From NCBI GenBank assembly GCA_025766275.1, contig JAFKAC010000004.1, forward strand, positions 1,736,001 to 1,800,000: a stretch of DNA of 64,000 nt. Reading direction: 5' to 3'. This document shows, piece after piece, positions 47,698-59,799 of this stretch. Both the position numbers and the translations under genes were made by a program. The notes under the pieces were generated by a model, which saw nothing but the letters and a program-made list of their open reading frames with translations, did no database searches and was not told where the DNA came from. Source of the DNA: Lactarius indigo. Taxonomy: Eukaryota; Basidiomycota; Agaricomycetes; Russulales; Russulaceae. How positions within the stretch are numbered: position 1 is the first letter of the stretch; each line of letters starts with the position of its first letter.

Positions 47698-48845
47698 CTA
47701 TAACCCAAAGTATGCGTTGAGCACCCATCGACCGACATTGAACCCGAGTAGCGATACTATGTATCCCACAAATAATGGTAGCAGTGGTGCGAGAAGTAAC
47801 TCGGTCCGTATGAGGAATGGCAAAGCTGTGTAGAAGCGTATTATTTAATGGGCCTGCCTGTAAAGTTACCCGAGCTTACCGTTGAGGCCTAGATAGACGC
47901 CATATATGTATTGTGCAAAGCTGAAACAAAAGTAAGCTGCGGACGAGGAAACGCGGAACCTACTTGTACTCACGCAACCAGATAAAATGTGTTCCCAACC
48001 CATAAGCACACCCAGTTCGTCTTCAGAATGATAGGAAAGAGGAAAAGTTGGGCAACGTAGAGGGTGAGATAAAGTGGGAAGAACGCGTTGGTATGAACGT
48101 CGAATGCGTAGGCCCATTCAACGGTCGTATCTGCTGGCGTTGAGTGAGACGGTGGCGAGAGGAGAGCATAATTGGCGAATAGCCTGTAAAGGCTGTCAAT
48201 AGAGGGACAAATGCATTGGGGGTGGAAGCCCTACCAAAGCAAAGTGGCCGAGATGACTCCGACGAGAAGGAAATCTCGGGACATCATGAGAAAGACTAGT
48301 CGCACTGTTTCATATAGGCTATAGGACCAAATGATAGACCACGCTAGGGCTGCAGCTACGATGGTGTCAGACGTTGATTTAAAAGCTGAAGCAACACCAA
48401 AGACGACACACCAACCATGCCACCAGCCATTAAGATCAAGATGGCCGGATCGTCCCTTGCCCATGTATTCTTTGTTTCTTCATGGGTCGTGTGAGCCCCC
48501 ATGCAAGCCAAGGAAGGGATCGTGGAGACATACGTTTGTGGAAATACACATTCCGATACCTTCCGTGTTGGGTCAGCGAAAGTAGGACATACTTAAATGA
48601 CTAGAGTCATGCGTACACTCTCTTTGGTGCGATGCAAAGGTAGGTTAATTGCCAAGCAGCAAGTTCAAAGTCCTGTCACACAAATCTCGTCAAGGAAGTC
48701 ATGTAAGGAAACGAGCCACACACACCATTTGTTGGAACTTAAGTAATCGCCGAAAGATGACTGGTACCCTGTTCGTGACTGATTGAGATGCTCTAGAAGG
48801 GTTGCCGTTCTGAGACAGGCTGGCGGTTGTGGGGAGAAGGGCCAT
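47698..48845 (-). CDS. UNC-50 family membrane protein (Gmh1-like)
   Basis: Small multi-pass Golgi/inner-nuclear-membrane protein of the UNC-50/Gmh1 family, implicated in ARF-GEF recruitment and receptor trafficking. ATG 48845 opens MALLPTTASLSQ; exon 1 ends RRLLKFQQM. Joined in phase are DFELAAWQLTYLCIAPKRV, YRNVYFHK (a short exon), QTKNTWARDDPAILILMAGG, AAALAWSIIWSY, FLMMSRDFLLVGVISATLLW, then VEWAYAFDVHTNAFFPLYLT, LYVAQLFLFPIILKTNWVCL, FAQYIYGVYLGLN and ALPFLIRTELLLAPLLPLFV, ending NAYFGL and TAG at 47698-47700. EWAYAFDVHTNAFFP is the family signature. Introns are 50-60 nt and GT..AG. The start lies 327 bases from the divergent start of the Arg/Ser-rich gene. Confidence 0.9.
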
Positions 48846-49171
48846 ATCGTCATGCACCCTGAAGCGACGGAAACGCGGAATAGACAGGTTGAAAGATCGA
48901 TATGGAAAAGAAGGTTCTGAGACGGGTTCGTGCGGTTCCTCTAATGCATCGACACGCACTGCAAATAGGCTTCAAGGGAGGTCACTGTAGGTGCTTGCTC
49001 GCAACCACGACGTCACGTATTCTACGGGCCTTGGCAGAGGCTGTTTCGGAGATTCAATAAATATAATCTCCGCCTGAACTGCGCTCAATTGCACATTGAA
49101 TCCGCCGTAAAAGAAAATGCGTAACGACGTCTCTCGACTTCGCATATCATCGTACGTTCGACATCGCCAGT
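48846..49171. promoter_or_regulatory. Shared upstream region of UNC-50 and the Arg/Ser-rich gene
   Basis: The 326 bases between two divergent start codons must contain both promoters. No clear TATA box is seen; the region is otherwise featureless. Bidirectional use is inferred from spacing. Confidence 0.35.
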
Positions 49172-52100
49172 ATGGCTGACGATCACGAGGTAGACTGGGG
49201 AAACGACGAAGACGACTCCGTTCCATCAAAACCACTTCTTGGCTCAATAGGAATGAGTCATGCGACAGGGGGCGATGAACTGGATGATGTTGAAGACGCG
49301 GTGTCTTTAGGAGGTGACGAAGAAGAGGAATTTGCGGCTTACAGTGCTCGTGCTAACGAGCAAAACACGCCTCCCACTGACAAACTCCAGACTACCCATC
49401 CAAAAATCGATGTCGGCAGGCGTAGTGCTTCGGTCAGCAAGAAAGCAACTGGTCAAGGCCAGCCAATTCCTCTCCCACCATCTCCCCAGCCAGAAATCAG
49501 CCAACTAGCGCCGAAGCTAACCCATGCACTTCCTCCCAAACCCGTGGTTGCTTCCTCATTTCGTGTTCCGCCTTCGACGACAGCTGCCAGTCCTATGTCT
49601 CTGCCTCGGAAGGGTCGTTCAAATGGAAATGCTGTCAACACAAGCGATGAACCCCTGCCTTCAGATAGAGAGACCAAGAACTCTCGTAATGTTGGTCGTC
49701 ACCATGAAACTCACCCCGACGAGTCGTCTTGGACGCGCCCTGGCTCAAGTGCAGCAGACTTATCATCTCTTCCCCGAGACAGAACAAAGAGTTTTGATGA
49801 TAGAGATAGCCGCTCATCTGCACGGCGTGGTGATGACCGCTACCGTCCTTCTCACCGTCAAGCTCGTTACTCTTCTGACGAAGAGGGGAGGGAATCTAGC
49901 TTACACCCCGCACCGTCTCGCAATGATGTGGGTTACCGTCATGACGACAGGGACACACGCCACAACTACGCAAGCGGGGACCGCAATGACAAGACTAACC
50001 CAAGGATCGCAAGACTTTCTCCTGAGGACGAGTCCCTCGATCGCGTGCGCCCAGGCTACAGGGGGCCCAATGATTCAGACACTCGCCGCGTCCATGCTCG
50101 TGACCGTGACGTCTCACCCGTCAGAGACGACAGCTCTCGCCGTGTCCCTAGAAGGGATGATTATCCTGTTTATGACTCTTTTGACAAAGGTCCTCGGGAT
50201 TATGATGATTCATCTCGTCGCGGTACTGGGACAGCAGAACGTTCTCGACACCCCGAGGCCGTCAGTGGGCGGACCAATTCCGTCAGCTCGCGGGAACCTT
50301 ACGCCCAGAACCAGGGTCCAGGTAGATCCCCGACTTTAAGTACGTTATATGCATCATGCCGTCCCATGCCCAACCCGCCCCACGCCTGTTACTCCCTCCC
50401 GAGGTGGAGGACTCGTGATTTTGTTTCCTGGGAAGCCTTGGGAGTTGAGCTGTATCTGGATCCATGCCTCGTCCTCGACTCGCAGGTGTTCATTGTGGCC
50501 TTCTCCCTTTTCCTTTCCACACTGTATTCCATATCTCGTTCTCAACAACTATTTCCCCCGCACGTTTCATCTTCTAGGACGAAATCCCCCTTCACCTCGC
50601 CCGCGGTCACGGTCACCCCTTTACAATCGTCGCGACGATCGAGGACACACCCCACCGCGCCACCAGGAGTACCCTTCTGGCTCCCGCGTTTCACACGATC
50701 GAGGGCGTGCTGAGAGCCCACCTTCAAGGTCTCGTGGTTCTGACAGGCTAGATCGGCAAGATGCCCTGCTCGGCCCACCCCAGCGGCGCCCCCGTGCCGT
50801 TTCTGACACCCGCGATCCGGACTACTCTGTCAAACGTCGAAAGACGGAGGATCGTGATGGTAATTCATCATCAGTGCGCCGGGGCCCTGTAGGGACAGAC
50901 ACATACGCGCCGCAAGAACCATCTACGGCCTCGACATCGCCACGGTCCGCGGGAGCCTTGGATGACCCCAGCCGTATGTCCGGCCTGTCCCGTATCGCTT
51001 TCACGCTCGTCTCATTCGCTCGCCCCCGGAATTTCCAGGACCGCGGCGACGAGAACCTCTTCCTTCACAAAGTCATCGTTACAAGGAAGCGTCATCTGAT
51101 CAGAGTCACAGGCGACCAGTGAGCGGTTCAAATAGGGCAATGCCTCACCCGCAGTCTACGTATGTCATTTTATGGCCTCAATTCATTTCCTTGATGTCGA
51201 CGATCTCAGTGCACCACCTCATCGACACTATCCACCTGTTCCAAGAGATCATGATGTCATACAGTCCCGCCACCCAGACGCAGATATAAGTAGACCAGAC
51301 CGCTCACGAGGCCCCGCTCACGACCTAGTGCATCCTTATCCGGACAAGTGTAGGCGTGACGACCACATGGATGTTGACCCACCGTATTCGTCTAGGGCTT
51401 TGCGGTATGAAGAATCCGCACACTCTCGAGACTTGGGCAACCGTCCGTCTTCTCATACAGATGCGATGATTCGTGATGCTATTTCCCCGACCTCACTGCC
51501 TAGGAGGCGAGATAGTTTCAACGCGCAGCCAGCCACCCCCGTCATATCGACTTCGATAATCACGGAAAAGACTCGTGGGCGTTCCCGCGATAGATCACCC
51601 CGATCTTACCACGAGCCTCGACAAACAAGTGGGTTACCCTCAACAGCACCATTAGCCCCGGTGTCCCCCGGGCTACCCCGGGATACTCAGTTCGTAGAGG
51701 ACTATCGTCATCATGAGCGTCGCGTCGACCGTGACAGAGAGGTTAGCATACTGCTTAGTAATGGTAGTTCGTCCTAATGTTGCGTCGTTCAGGGACATTC
51801 TCCTACATTACCAAGGAGCTCGTCCAACGCATTAGCTCCAAGATCCCAATCAAGCGGAAGATACGACGAACCTAGTGGTACGAGGCCCACAGTGCTTATA
51901 CAGTGTCTCAATTACTAATGGTTGCACTGTACCACAGGCCAACTTCCTCCTGTATGTCGCGGTACTAAATGCATGGCATGCGTCCCACTGAATTACTTTT
52001 TAGCGATCGCCAGAGCTACGACCTACCCCTCTGGTTCAGGAGCAACTGCGTCATCAGGTGTCCAATTCACCAAGCATACGTCGAGAACGTCAGGCTCCAG

Positions 52101-53173
52101 TGAGTTCTATCATAGCCGCATATTACTCGTTGTTCAAGAGTGCGGTGATTCCAGCCCATTTCTGAACCCAATGGGACACCTTTACGGGCTCGGGGTAACT
52201 CCACCTCCAAAAAGCATGATTCGCCCCAAGAGCTACCGGTCAGTGAAAGCGTAGTCTAAAACATTACCGATCTGATTTAGGCCCCCGGTTAGAGCCATCC
52301 GGGCCCTGCTGCCGACACAAACTTTGCACCGCCACCGCTTCCAGTTCATACATCTCGCGAATGGACGCCAAGGCAACCCGTACAACCTGAATTTATGTTG
52401 AACCTCCCGCCACCGAGCACCCGACTGCCTGGCGCACCACCACCACCAGTCCTACCGCCTCACCCTTACGTCCCGTCGCGAGATCATAGTCCGCGCACTA
52501 CCTCCTAAAGATGAAAGCGACTCTGCAAAAGCTTGAGAGCGACCCCGACTCTCAGTCTCCACAGAACAAATTTAGGCCACGACCCACGTCTCCAATACGG
52601 CAGGCGAAAGAGGGGCTACCACCTCAGCGAGCGCAAGAAGGACGTCAGGAGCCGGCGCAGGTGCAACCTTTGGACAGCAGTCAGCGCGCGCCAGCAGATG
52701 ATGGACACAAGGAAAATTCTCGATACGAGCGTCACAAACCCACCTTAGCTGAGGAGCGCCGACCAAACATCCCATCGGATGAGCGTCAAACAAAGCCCGC
52801 ATCATGGGATCGTCCTCGCAACCCCCACCCTAAACCCATCGCGTTGCCCGCAAGTTTGCCCCCCAAACCAGTCGCGGCGCTCGGAGATTTACCCAGTATA
52901 CAACCATCCACATCTTTACGCACTGGGAACCAGGGTCGTGGTCGTCGTGCCCAACAGCTATCTGACGAAAGCTCTAGCCATAATGCGAGATGGAGCCAAG
53001 GGCCAAGGGGGGACGGGGAGATGAATAGATGGGGACCCCATGCCGAATATCGAGCGCCGCCCCTGTTGGCTCGGATGTCGACGGGCGATGGATTGGAGAT
53101 TCACGAGAGAGGAGTCAGAGGCGGGGAATCGCAAAGGAAAAGAGCGCGTACGAAGAAGTATCAGGGCGTTTAG
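49172..53173 (+). CDS. Long Arg/Ser/Asp-rich low-complexity protein
   Basis: Start ATG 49172 ([20 protein letters not shown]). Exon 1 runs to about 50336 and encodes an acidic N terminus, a Pro-rich stretch ([19 protein letters not shown]) and then RD/RS-type sequence ([39 protein letters not shown]). The intron starts GTACGT and exon 2 (from about 50578) continues [32 protein letters not shown]. An exon at 51223-51740 reads [12 protein letters not shown] and [19 protein letters not shown]. The last part (about 52270-53173) has [30 protein letters not shown], and ends [11 protein letters not shown]. Between about 50960 and 51180 and between 51780 and 52520 the frame changes without a clear intron, so exon structure there is unresolved or damaged. 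RS/RD-rich composition and the basic KRRK run suggest a nuclear, RNA-associated protein; no folded domain is visible. Confidence 0.65.
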
Positions 53174-53316
53174 GGTATTTCTTACTTAATCAAAAGGTCA
53201 CCGTGGTCGTGACCTGTAATAGGAAGTCCACTTTCCTTGTTTGCATCAGCCACCACCGTTTGGGTTTTGAGTCATCGCTTAACGTGTCACCAAGCCAATC
53301 ATCTCTCTCTCCTTTT

Positions 53317-55853
53317 ATGTCCCAGCGACAACGCAAGCGATACAGCCGACAGTCTCCAGTACCACCATCAGCACAAGACTCGCCTGATATGCCCAGGCCA
53401 TATATCGTCAGTCCTGGCCTTTCAACTTCACTCGATGGCGTACAAGTCACCCCACGCACCCCACGAAGCACGCGTCTGAACCACGAAGACGCCGATGCTG
53501 ACTACATGGTTGGGAGTGGGAGCGCGGAAGAGGTCGAGATGAGCCTCCTTGCAGAGGATGAACGTCGGCGCGCAGACGCAGGTTTCGTGGGGTATGAAGA
53601 CGCCAAGCACAAAGCACCTCTGTCGTCGGAAGATAAAAGGGCGATGGCTCTGTTGTGCATACTTTGTGCGTGGGTTCCTTCCCCTCTTTGACGGACTCAA
53701 CCGAAACCGTCGTCCTCTTGGCACATCTGGCGTCCTTCCATCGCAGATTTAATTCAGGGTGTTCCTGTGCGTACCACTTGTTGACATTGTTGATCGTCAA
53801 TGTGCCAAGGTTTTGTCTGACCATGTTATTTAGATCGGCTTGGCATTGGGTACTCTCTCCTGTTCTTCTGTGACTCCCCTCCGCTGACAGGCGGCCACCC
53901 GGTTTCAAGGCTCTATTCCTTTCATTCTGCGCGAGCATTTGTCGTACTCCCAGCTCGGGACGTTTGCTCTTTCTAGTTATCCTTATTCTCTCAAGCTCCT
54001 TTGGTCCCCCATTGTCGACGCCGTGTACTTCCCTTCTATCGGCAGGAGAAAGTCATGGATTATACCAATGCAGACGATTATTGGCTCTTTGATGCTCTGG
54101 ATGTCGTTTACCGTTCAAAATCTGATGGATAATGTATGTACCCTGGTTTCCATGGTTCTTTGTTGCCGCGTATACTCGCGTATACTGATCTTCCGATTGT
54201 AGGCACATGAACACGTGTTTTCCTTGACTGCCATATATACAACACTGGTCCTTATTTCTGCTACCCAAGGTGAGTGGTTAGACCAGAGATCTACCCATGC
54301 GTTCTAACACGCGGCAATTACGCAGACATCGCCGTCGATGGTATGTTCCTCAACTTCATCCCACTTCTCTGCATTCACGCGTCGGGCAGGTTGGGCGTTA
54401 ACACTTCTTTCGGAGGAGAACCTCTCCTACGCGTCCACTTGCCAAACAATTGGTCTCAACACCGGCTATTTCGCTTCATTTACGGTGTTTCTGGCACTCA
54501 ACAGTGAGGCATTCAGGTACGTCTATCTATGCAGTGACATTCCCTATCCCTGCCTATTGACCCCCCACTTCTACATAGCGAAAGGTGGGGCATCCCAGTG
54601 CTGTCGCTCAGCACATATCTTCGTTTCTGGAGTGTCATCTGCTTCGGCGTCACCATTTGGCTCACGTTCTTCCAAAAAGAGGTGTGAACCCCCTCAATGG
54701 CACACTGTCATTAACCGGACTCACCTCTTCACTTCAGCGGAAGGAGACCACCAAGGGAGAAGACACGAGCGTCACAGGTGTCTACAAAACTATCTGGAAT
54801 ATCATTAAACTTAAACGTACGTTCGATATCCTCAAACTCACCCACTCCTAACCACTTGCAGATGTCCAATCCACTCTCTGTATGCATTTGCTCGCAAAAA
54901 TTGGCTGGGCGACGCATGAGGCCGCTACCTCTCTCAAGATGGTCGAGAAGGGTCTCGGAAAGGAGGATCTCGCTATTGCGGTGCTCATCGACTTTCCCTT
55001 CCAAATCCTCGGCGGGTACTTGGCCGCGCGCTGGTCGCGCGGTGACCGTCCGTTGCGTCCCTGGATATGGGCGTTTTCGCCTCGGCTCGGGTTTGCCCTC
55101 CTTGGCGCTATCATCGTATGGCGGTTCCCAAAACCGCCGATTTCCACCACGTTTTTCGTATTTCTAGTGATTCAAACGCTACTTGGGTCTTTCGCTGGGT
55201 GGGTAAATTACTAGTACGGTTGACGGGTTGTTGACATGTTGCCCAGCACTATACAGTTTGTTGGTATGTCCGCCTTCCATACTAAAATATCGGACCCGGT
55301 AATTGGAGGTACATATATGACGGTGAGTTGTTGTTGTGCATCATTAGTGTCTTTCCCTGACCATTCCCAGTTACTAAATACCTTTACCAATCTCGGAGGA
55401 ACTTGGCCAAAATTTTTTGTGCTCAAAGGTAGATCAATCCCCTGTCCAGGCTCGGACATTTCTGATGAACGATTGTCGTAGCCGTCGACTACTTCACTGT
55501 GGCGACGTGCCAGGTTAATGAAGCTGGCTCTTCGCTAACTGTCAAAGGTGGGTTCTCTGCAGTATTCCGCAATTGAAGGTGCCAGCTCACCCCTTCCAGC
55601 TGCGGAATGCGTTTCAGAGCAGGGGAAAACGCACTGCTCCGACATTGGCGGTACATGTATTACAGAGCGCGACGGGTACTACATTACGACTGGGTTGTGT
55701 ATAGGCATGGGCATCGTTGCCCTGGTCGCCTACGTATTACCCATCGCGCGGAAGCTACAGGGTGAGTCTCTCTTGATCACACCTACTTCTCATCGAGACT
55801 CATATCCTTCATATTAAGCTCTGCCGCTCTCAAAATGGCGTATCTACTCATGA
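53317..55853 (+). CDS. Acetyl-CoA transporter (SLC33A1/AT-1 family), intact copy
   Basis: Multi-pass ER/Golgi membrane protein of the family that imports acetyl-CoA for lumenal acetylation. ATG 53317 starts a polar N-terminal region of about 110 residues (MSQRQRKRYSRQ .. EEVEMSLLAEDE). About a dozen exons, one of only 15 nt around ACATCGCCGTCGATG (near 54330), join in phase: YLIQGVP, GSIPFILREHLSYSQLGTFA, LSSYPYSLKLLWSPIVDAVY, GRRKSWIIPMQTIIGSLML, DIAVDGWALTLLSEENLSYA, STCQTIGLNTGYFASFTVFL, GWATHEAATSLKMVEKGLGK, DFPFQILGGYLAARWSRGDR, IQFVGMSAFHTKISDPVIGG, NTFTNLGGTWPKFFVLK, ECVSEQGKTHCSDIGGTCIT and ALPLSKWRIYS, stop TGA 55851-55853. The YPYSLKLLWSP and AFHTKISDPVIGGTYMT stretches are family signatures. 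Confidence 0.9.
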
Positions 55854-56728
55854 TAAGACACACGAGTACTTGCGTCATTTATTAATCTGTACCTTAGGCG
55901 TGCTGTCTTGCCAGTAAAGATGTCGCTGGGGGACTAATTGTACGTTCGGCCCTGCCGCTTTGACACTACCCCCATTCTGCTTCCAGGGGCGTGTGTCCAC
56001 TATAGAATAGAAAATCGCACACCCCAACACTTCACCCAAGTTCAGATGAGCTTCACGCGTTGCTACGTGTGGGATCGAGTGGACTGAGTGATCCTTGGCC
56101 AATCGTAATGACGCATGAAAGAACCCCAGAAATTGTGGGGTATCATGGCGTCTCACCCGGTTACTAATTTCAGCCAAGGACACCGAGGGTGTAAGTTACT
56201 CATATCGAGCAGCTGTCGGTTGTGGTGTTCAGTTGGGTCTCGGCGATGACCGAGTGCAATTTGCGTAACATTTCTCGGCAACATCTCAACTCGGTAGGCT
56301 AAGACTCATTGCAACGGGCCTGGTGGCGGAAACTATTCGGAAGGACAAATATGAGCATAAATACGAGGGAATTTTTTACCGCAATACGTGAAGTAGAAAG
56401 AACCGTGGACATCGAAGAATGTCCATGTATATGGAAACAAATATAAGGGAGCGACTGCTGCCATAGACACCGCCCACTGCGTTCATATCATTGATAATTC
56501 GGGTGGAGAGAATTAGAGCGGGCATAATTACTCAGTACTCAGTAGGCGCGCTGATCAATTTCCATTCGGTGGACCACCATCATCACCACACCTTCCAGTC
56601 TAGCCTCCATCAAACGGCCCACATAGCGTATTCGACCCGATCCACTGGAGGAACTACATCTTTCACAGAGTGCAATTCGGCACGGGGGCGCAGACGGACA
56701 TGTGGCAAGCCCAGCGGATGAAGTAGAA
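55854..56728. other. Intergenic region between the two transporter copies
   Basis: No gene. It should hold the promoter of the second copy if that is expressed. An in-frame TAG lies upstream of the presumed start of copy 2 at about 56625. Confidence 0.5.
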
Positions 56729-59115
56729 ATGGGGCTCCTGGCCGGTGCCGAGCATGCGTCCGAGGGCTTTGGGGATAGCGAGGAGTCGTCGTCGTCAGGT
56801 TGCGAGAGCGAGGGGGAGATGAAGGCGCCACTCACGAGGGAGGACAAGAAGGGGATAGCGCTCTTGATCGTCCTCTGTACGTTGCTACCAGGTGGTCTCG
56901 CTGGCCTGTTGCGCTAACAGCAATGTGCCTCGACGGCAGACTTGATACAGGGTGTCCCCGTACGTAGCGCCTCCGTATCCACCCATACGAGGGAACCTAC
57001 TGACCCGCGGATGACGTGTGTATAGCTCGGATTGGCTATGGGTGCGTACCGCTTCTCATCTCACACGCCCTCGACCTTCCCACGTGTAGCCCCAGTGCTG
57101 ACGCTACCTTGATTACGGTGTTTAGAAACATTGCCGTTCCTCCTGCGAGAACGCCTCTCCTACTCGAAGATTGCCATCTTTACGCTGTCGAGCTATCCGT
57201 ACTCACTCAAACTCCTCTGGTCGCCCTTTGTCGACGCCTGGTTCTTCCCCTCCGTCGGGCGCCGGCGCTCATGGATTATCCCCATGCAGACCATCTTGGG
57301 CTCTGTAATGCTTGTGGATGTCCTTCCACGTCCAAGTCTTCATGGATAATGTTCGTCGTCTCTCGGTATCTGTATTGCACTTGAGGGTGTTGACACTGTC
57401 TCTCGATTACTGCATTCACAGGCAGCGGACCATATCTACACACTAACGATAATTTTCACGTTGCTCGTTGTCATTGCGGCCACACAAGGTAAGAGGTTTC
57501 CCTGGGGGCTTATTTCTGGACTATATTTTGACGTTCCCATGGCCGCTAGACATTGCCGTGGACGGTGAGTCGCTTGTCTGAAAGACTATCCTACTTCCGT
57601 GCTCAATGTACTCAGGGTGGTCGCTCACCCTGTTGTCGCGAGAAAACATATCTTACGCCTCAACTTGCCAAACTGTCGGTCTAACCACAGGCTGGTTAAT
57701 GTCTTTCACCGTCTTCCTTGCCCTCAACAGCGAGGCTTTCAGGTAAGCCGGTCTCCCACAAATTGGGTAGGCGGTCGCTGAATTGTAGCGTGACCTAGCG
57801 CGAGATGGGGCACGCCTATCTTGACACTCGGCACATATCTTAGATTCTGGAGCTTCGTTTGTTTCGGCGTTACTCTATGGTTAATTTGCGTCCAAAAAGA
57901 GGTAGGTTTCGTGGCATCCTTATAGTATGCATCAGGCTAATGCTACCATCCTCAGCGCAAGGAAATTCTCTTGGAGGAGGAAACTAACATCACAAGTGTC
58001 TACAAAACTATCTGGAGCATCTCACAATTGAAAAGTCGCTTCTTTCTTTCCACTGTCGGCCTTGGGCACCATCGTTGATTTGCCATTACAGGCGTCCGGT
58101 CCTTCATCGCGATCCACCTGACCTCCAAAGTCGGCTTCGCCGTGCACGACGCTGCGACCTCCCTCAAAATGGTCGAAAAGGGCCTTGGCAAAGAAGACTT
58201 CGCGGCGGCGGTCCTGTTCGACTTCCCTATCCAGGTGATAGGTGGCTATTTCATCGCACGGTGGTCACGGGGGGATCGGCCGTTGCGTCCTTGGATGTGG
58301 GCATTTGGGCCGCGCCTCCTGTTCGCACTGCTTGCGGCTGTTGTCCTGTGGAAGTTCCCGGCCCCTCCGATAACGACCGGCTTCTTCGTGTTTATAGTCC
58401 TGTTCCGCAGTTTCGGAGAGATGGCAAGGTAAGTTCCTTCCCAGAGCGGCCCGATGCCATCACCGTTGATCATGTTCGCAGTACAACGCAATTCGTCTGT
58501 ATTGGTTCGTTCCATGCTAGAATATCCGACCCCGTAATCGGCGGAACATACATCACCGTGTGTACTGCATTCTGTCCTGCCTGCTCTTCCATGCCGATTC
58601 CACTAGCTTCTTAACACTGTTTCAAATCTCGGCAGTACTTGGCCCAGATTCTTTGTTCTACGAGGTACCTAGGAAGCATGTGATGATATGCGCGGAGTAC
58701 TGATGTCTAAACAAGCTATAGACTATTTTAGCATCGCTACTTGCCAAGTAGGGAACAATAGCACATCCCTGTCTAACAATAGCACCTCCCTGTCTACCAA
58801 TGGTACGTCTAAGGAAACTCTTGTTTCCATGTCCTCTTGAACAAAAACCGTGCCTTGCAGGTACAGAGTGCGTCTCCGAACAAGGGAAGGACCTCTGTTC
58901 TACCGCCGGTGGGCAATGCGTCATAGAACGCGACGGCTACTATACCACAACGGGCATTTGTCTTGCGCTTGGACTTTTTTTCATCTTAGCGTACTATCCT
59001 ACCCACCGCCCGCAAGCTGCAAGGTCAGTTTTTCGCGTGCAGTGCAGTTCGAGGTCGTTGACCTCATCCAGTTCCCGTAGCTCTTCCTTTGACGAAGTGG
59101 CGTGTAGCTATCTGA
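56729..59115 (+). pseudogene. Acetyl-CoA transporter, tandem copy 2 (frameshifted)
   Basis: Tandem duplicate of the gene at 53317 with the same intron positions. It matches from VEMGLLAGAEH through REDKKGIALLIVL, LPFLLRERLSYSKIAIF, LSSYPYSLKLLWSPFVDAWF, GRRRSWIIPMQTILGSVML, WSLTLLSRENISYASTC, AATSLKMVEKGLGKEDF, FVCIGSFHARISDPVIGGTY, STWPRFFVLR, ECVSEQGKDLCSTAGGQ, to ALPLTKWRVAI and TGA at 59113-59115. Two single extra bases break the frame: at about 57314 (after GSVML, before WMSFHVQ) and at about 58995 (after ILAY, before ILPTARKLQ). The N-terminal region is shorter than in copy 1; the first in-frame ATG after the upstream stop is at 56729. Apart from the two bases the copy looks well preserved, so it may be a very young pseudogene or an intact gene with assembly errors. 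Confidence 0.8.
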
Positions 59116-59799
59116 TGCGTCCAGTCGAGGTGGCCACACCCCTACTCGCCTCAGGCATTCATCAAAAGCCAATTGTGACGGGAAGCCTGAGGATGGCCGT
59201 ACAAATAGCACACGGCTTTACCTCTGTGACATGTTCATGGGTAGTGTCTCAAAATTGTATGCTCACATCATGCTACTGGGGGTCCAGCAAGTTCATCCTC
59301 GAAATATATACCCGTTCTTGGAGCCTCATTAGGGATTGAGGGTAGGAGGGTAAGAGAGTGTCATCGCGCAACGGATCATTCACGTTTTTGTTGTTATTAA
59401 AAATGTACTATCTTTCTATCCCATCACGAGTGCTCGTTTCCAGTAGAGTGAACACTGTTGTACTAACTACGGCATGAGATATCGCTACCACGGATCGTGC
59501 GAACATGACACCAGCGCAGATCACGTGCAAGAGTCCTTGTGTAACTACTGCGCAAGTGGTTTGTCCCTGCACAACCCCGCGCCAAGACTGGAGGACCAAG
59601 GGCCTCCCAACGATAACCGGATATTGTCCCCAAAAAAAGAAAGAAAGAAAAAAGGTAAACGAGCGTTATCTTTCTCGCCGAATACGAACTCGAAAGTTAG
59701 GCTAACCGACCGCGACGCGTGATGCTCGTCAGTGTAAGGTACTCTGAAAACAACATCCATGCGGTCAAGACTTATTTATTTATTTTCGCACGAGGAACT
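59116..59799. other. Intergenic region
   Basis: Lies between two convergent genes. A purine-rich AAAAAAAGAAAGAAAGAAAA tract is at about 59632-59652. No gene recognised. Confidence 0.5.
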
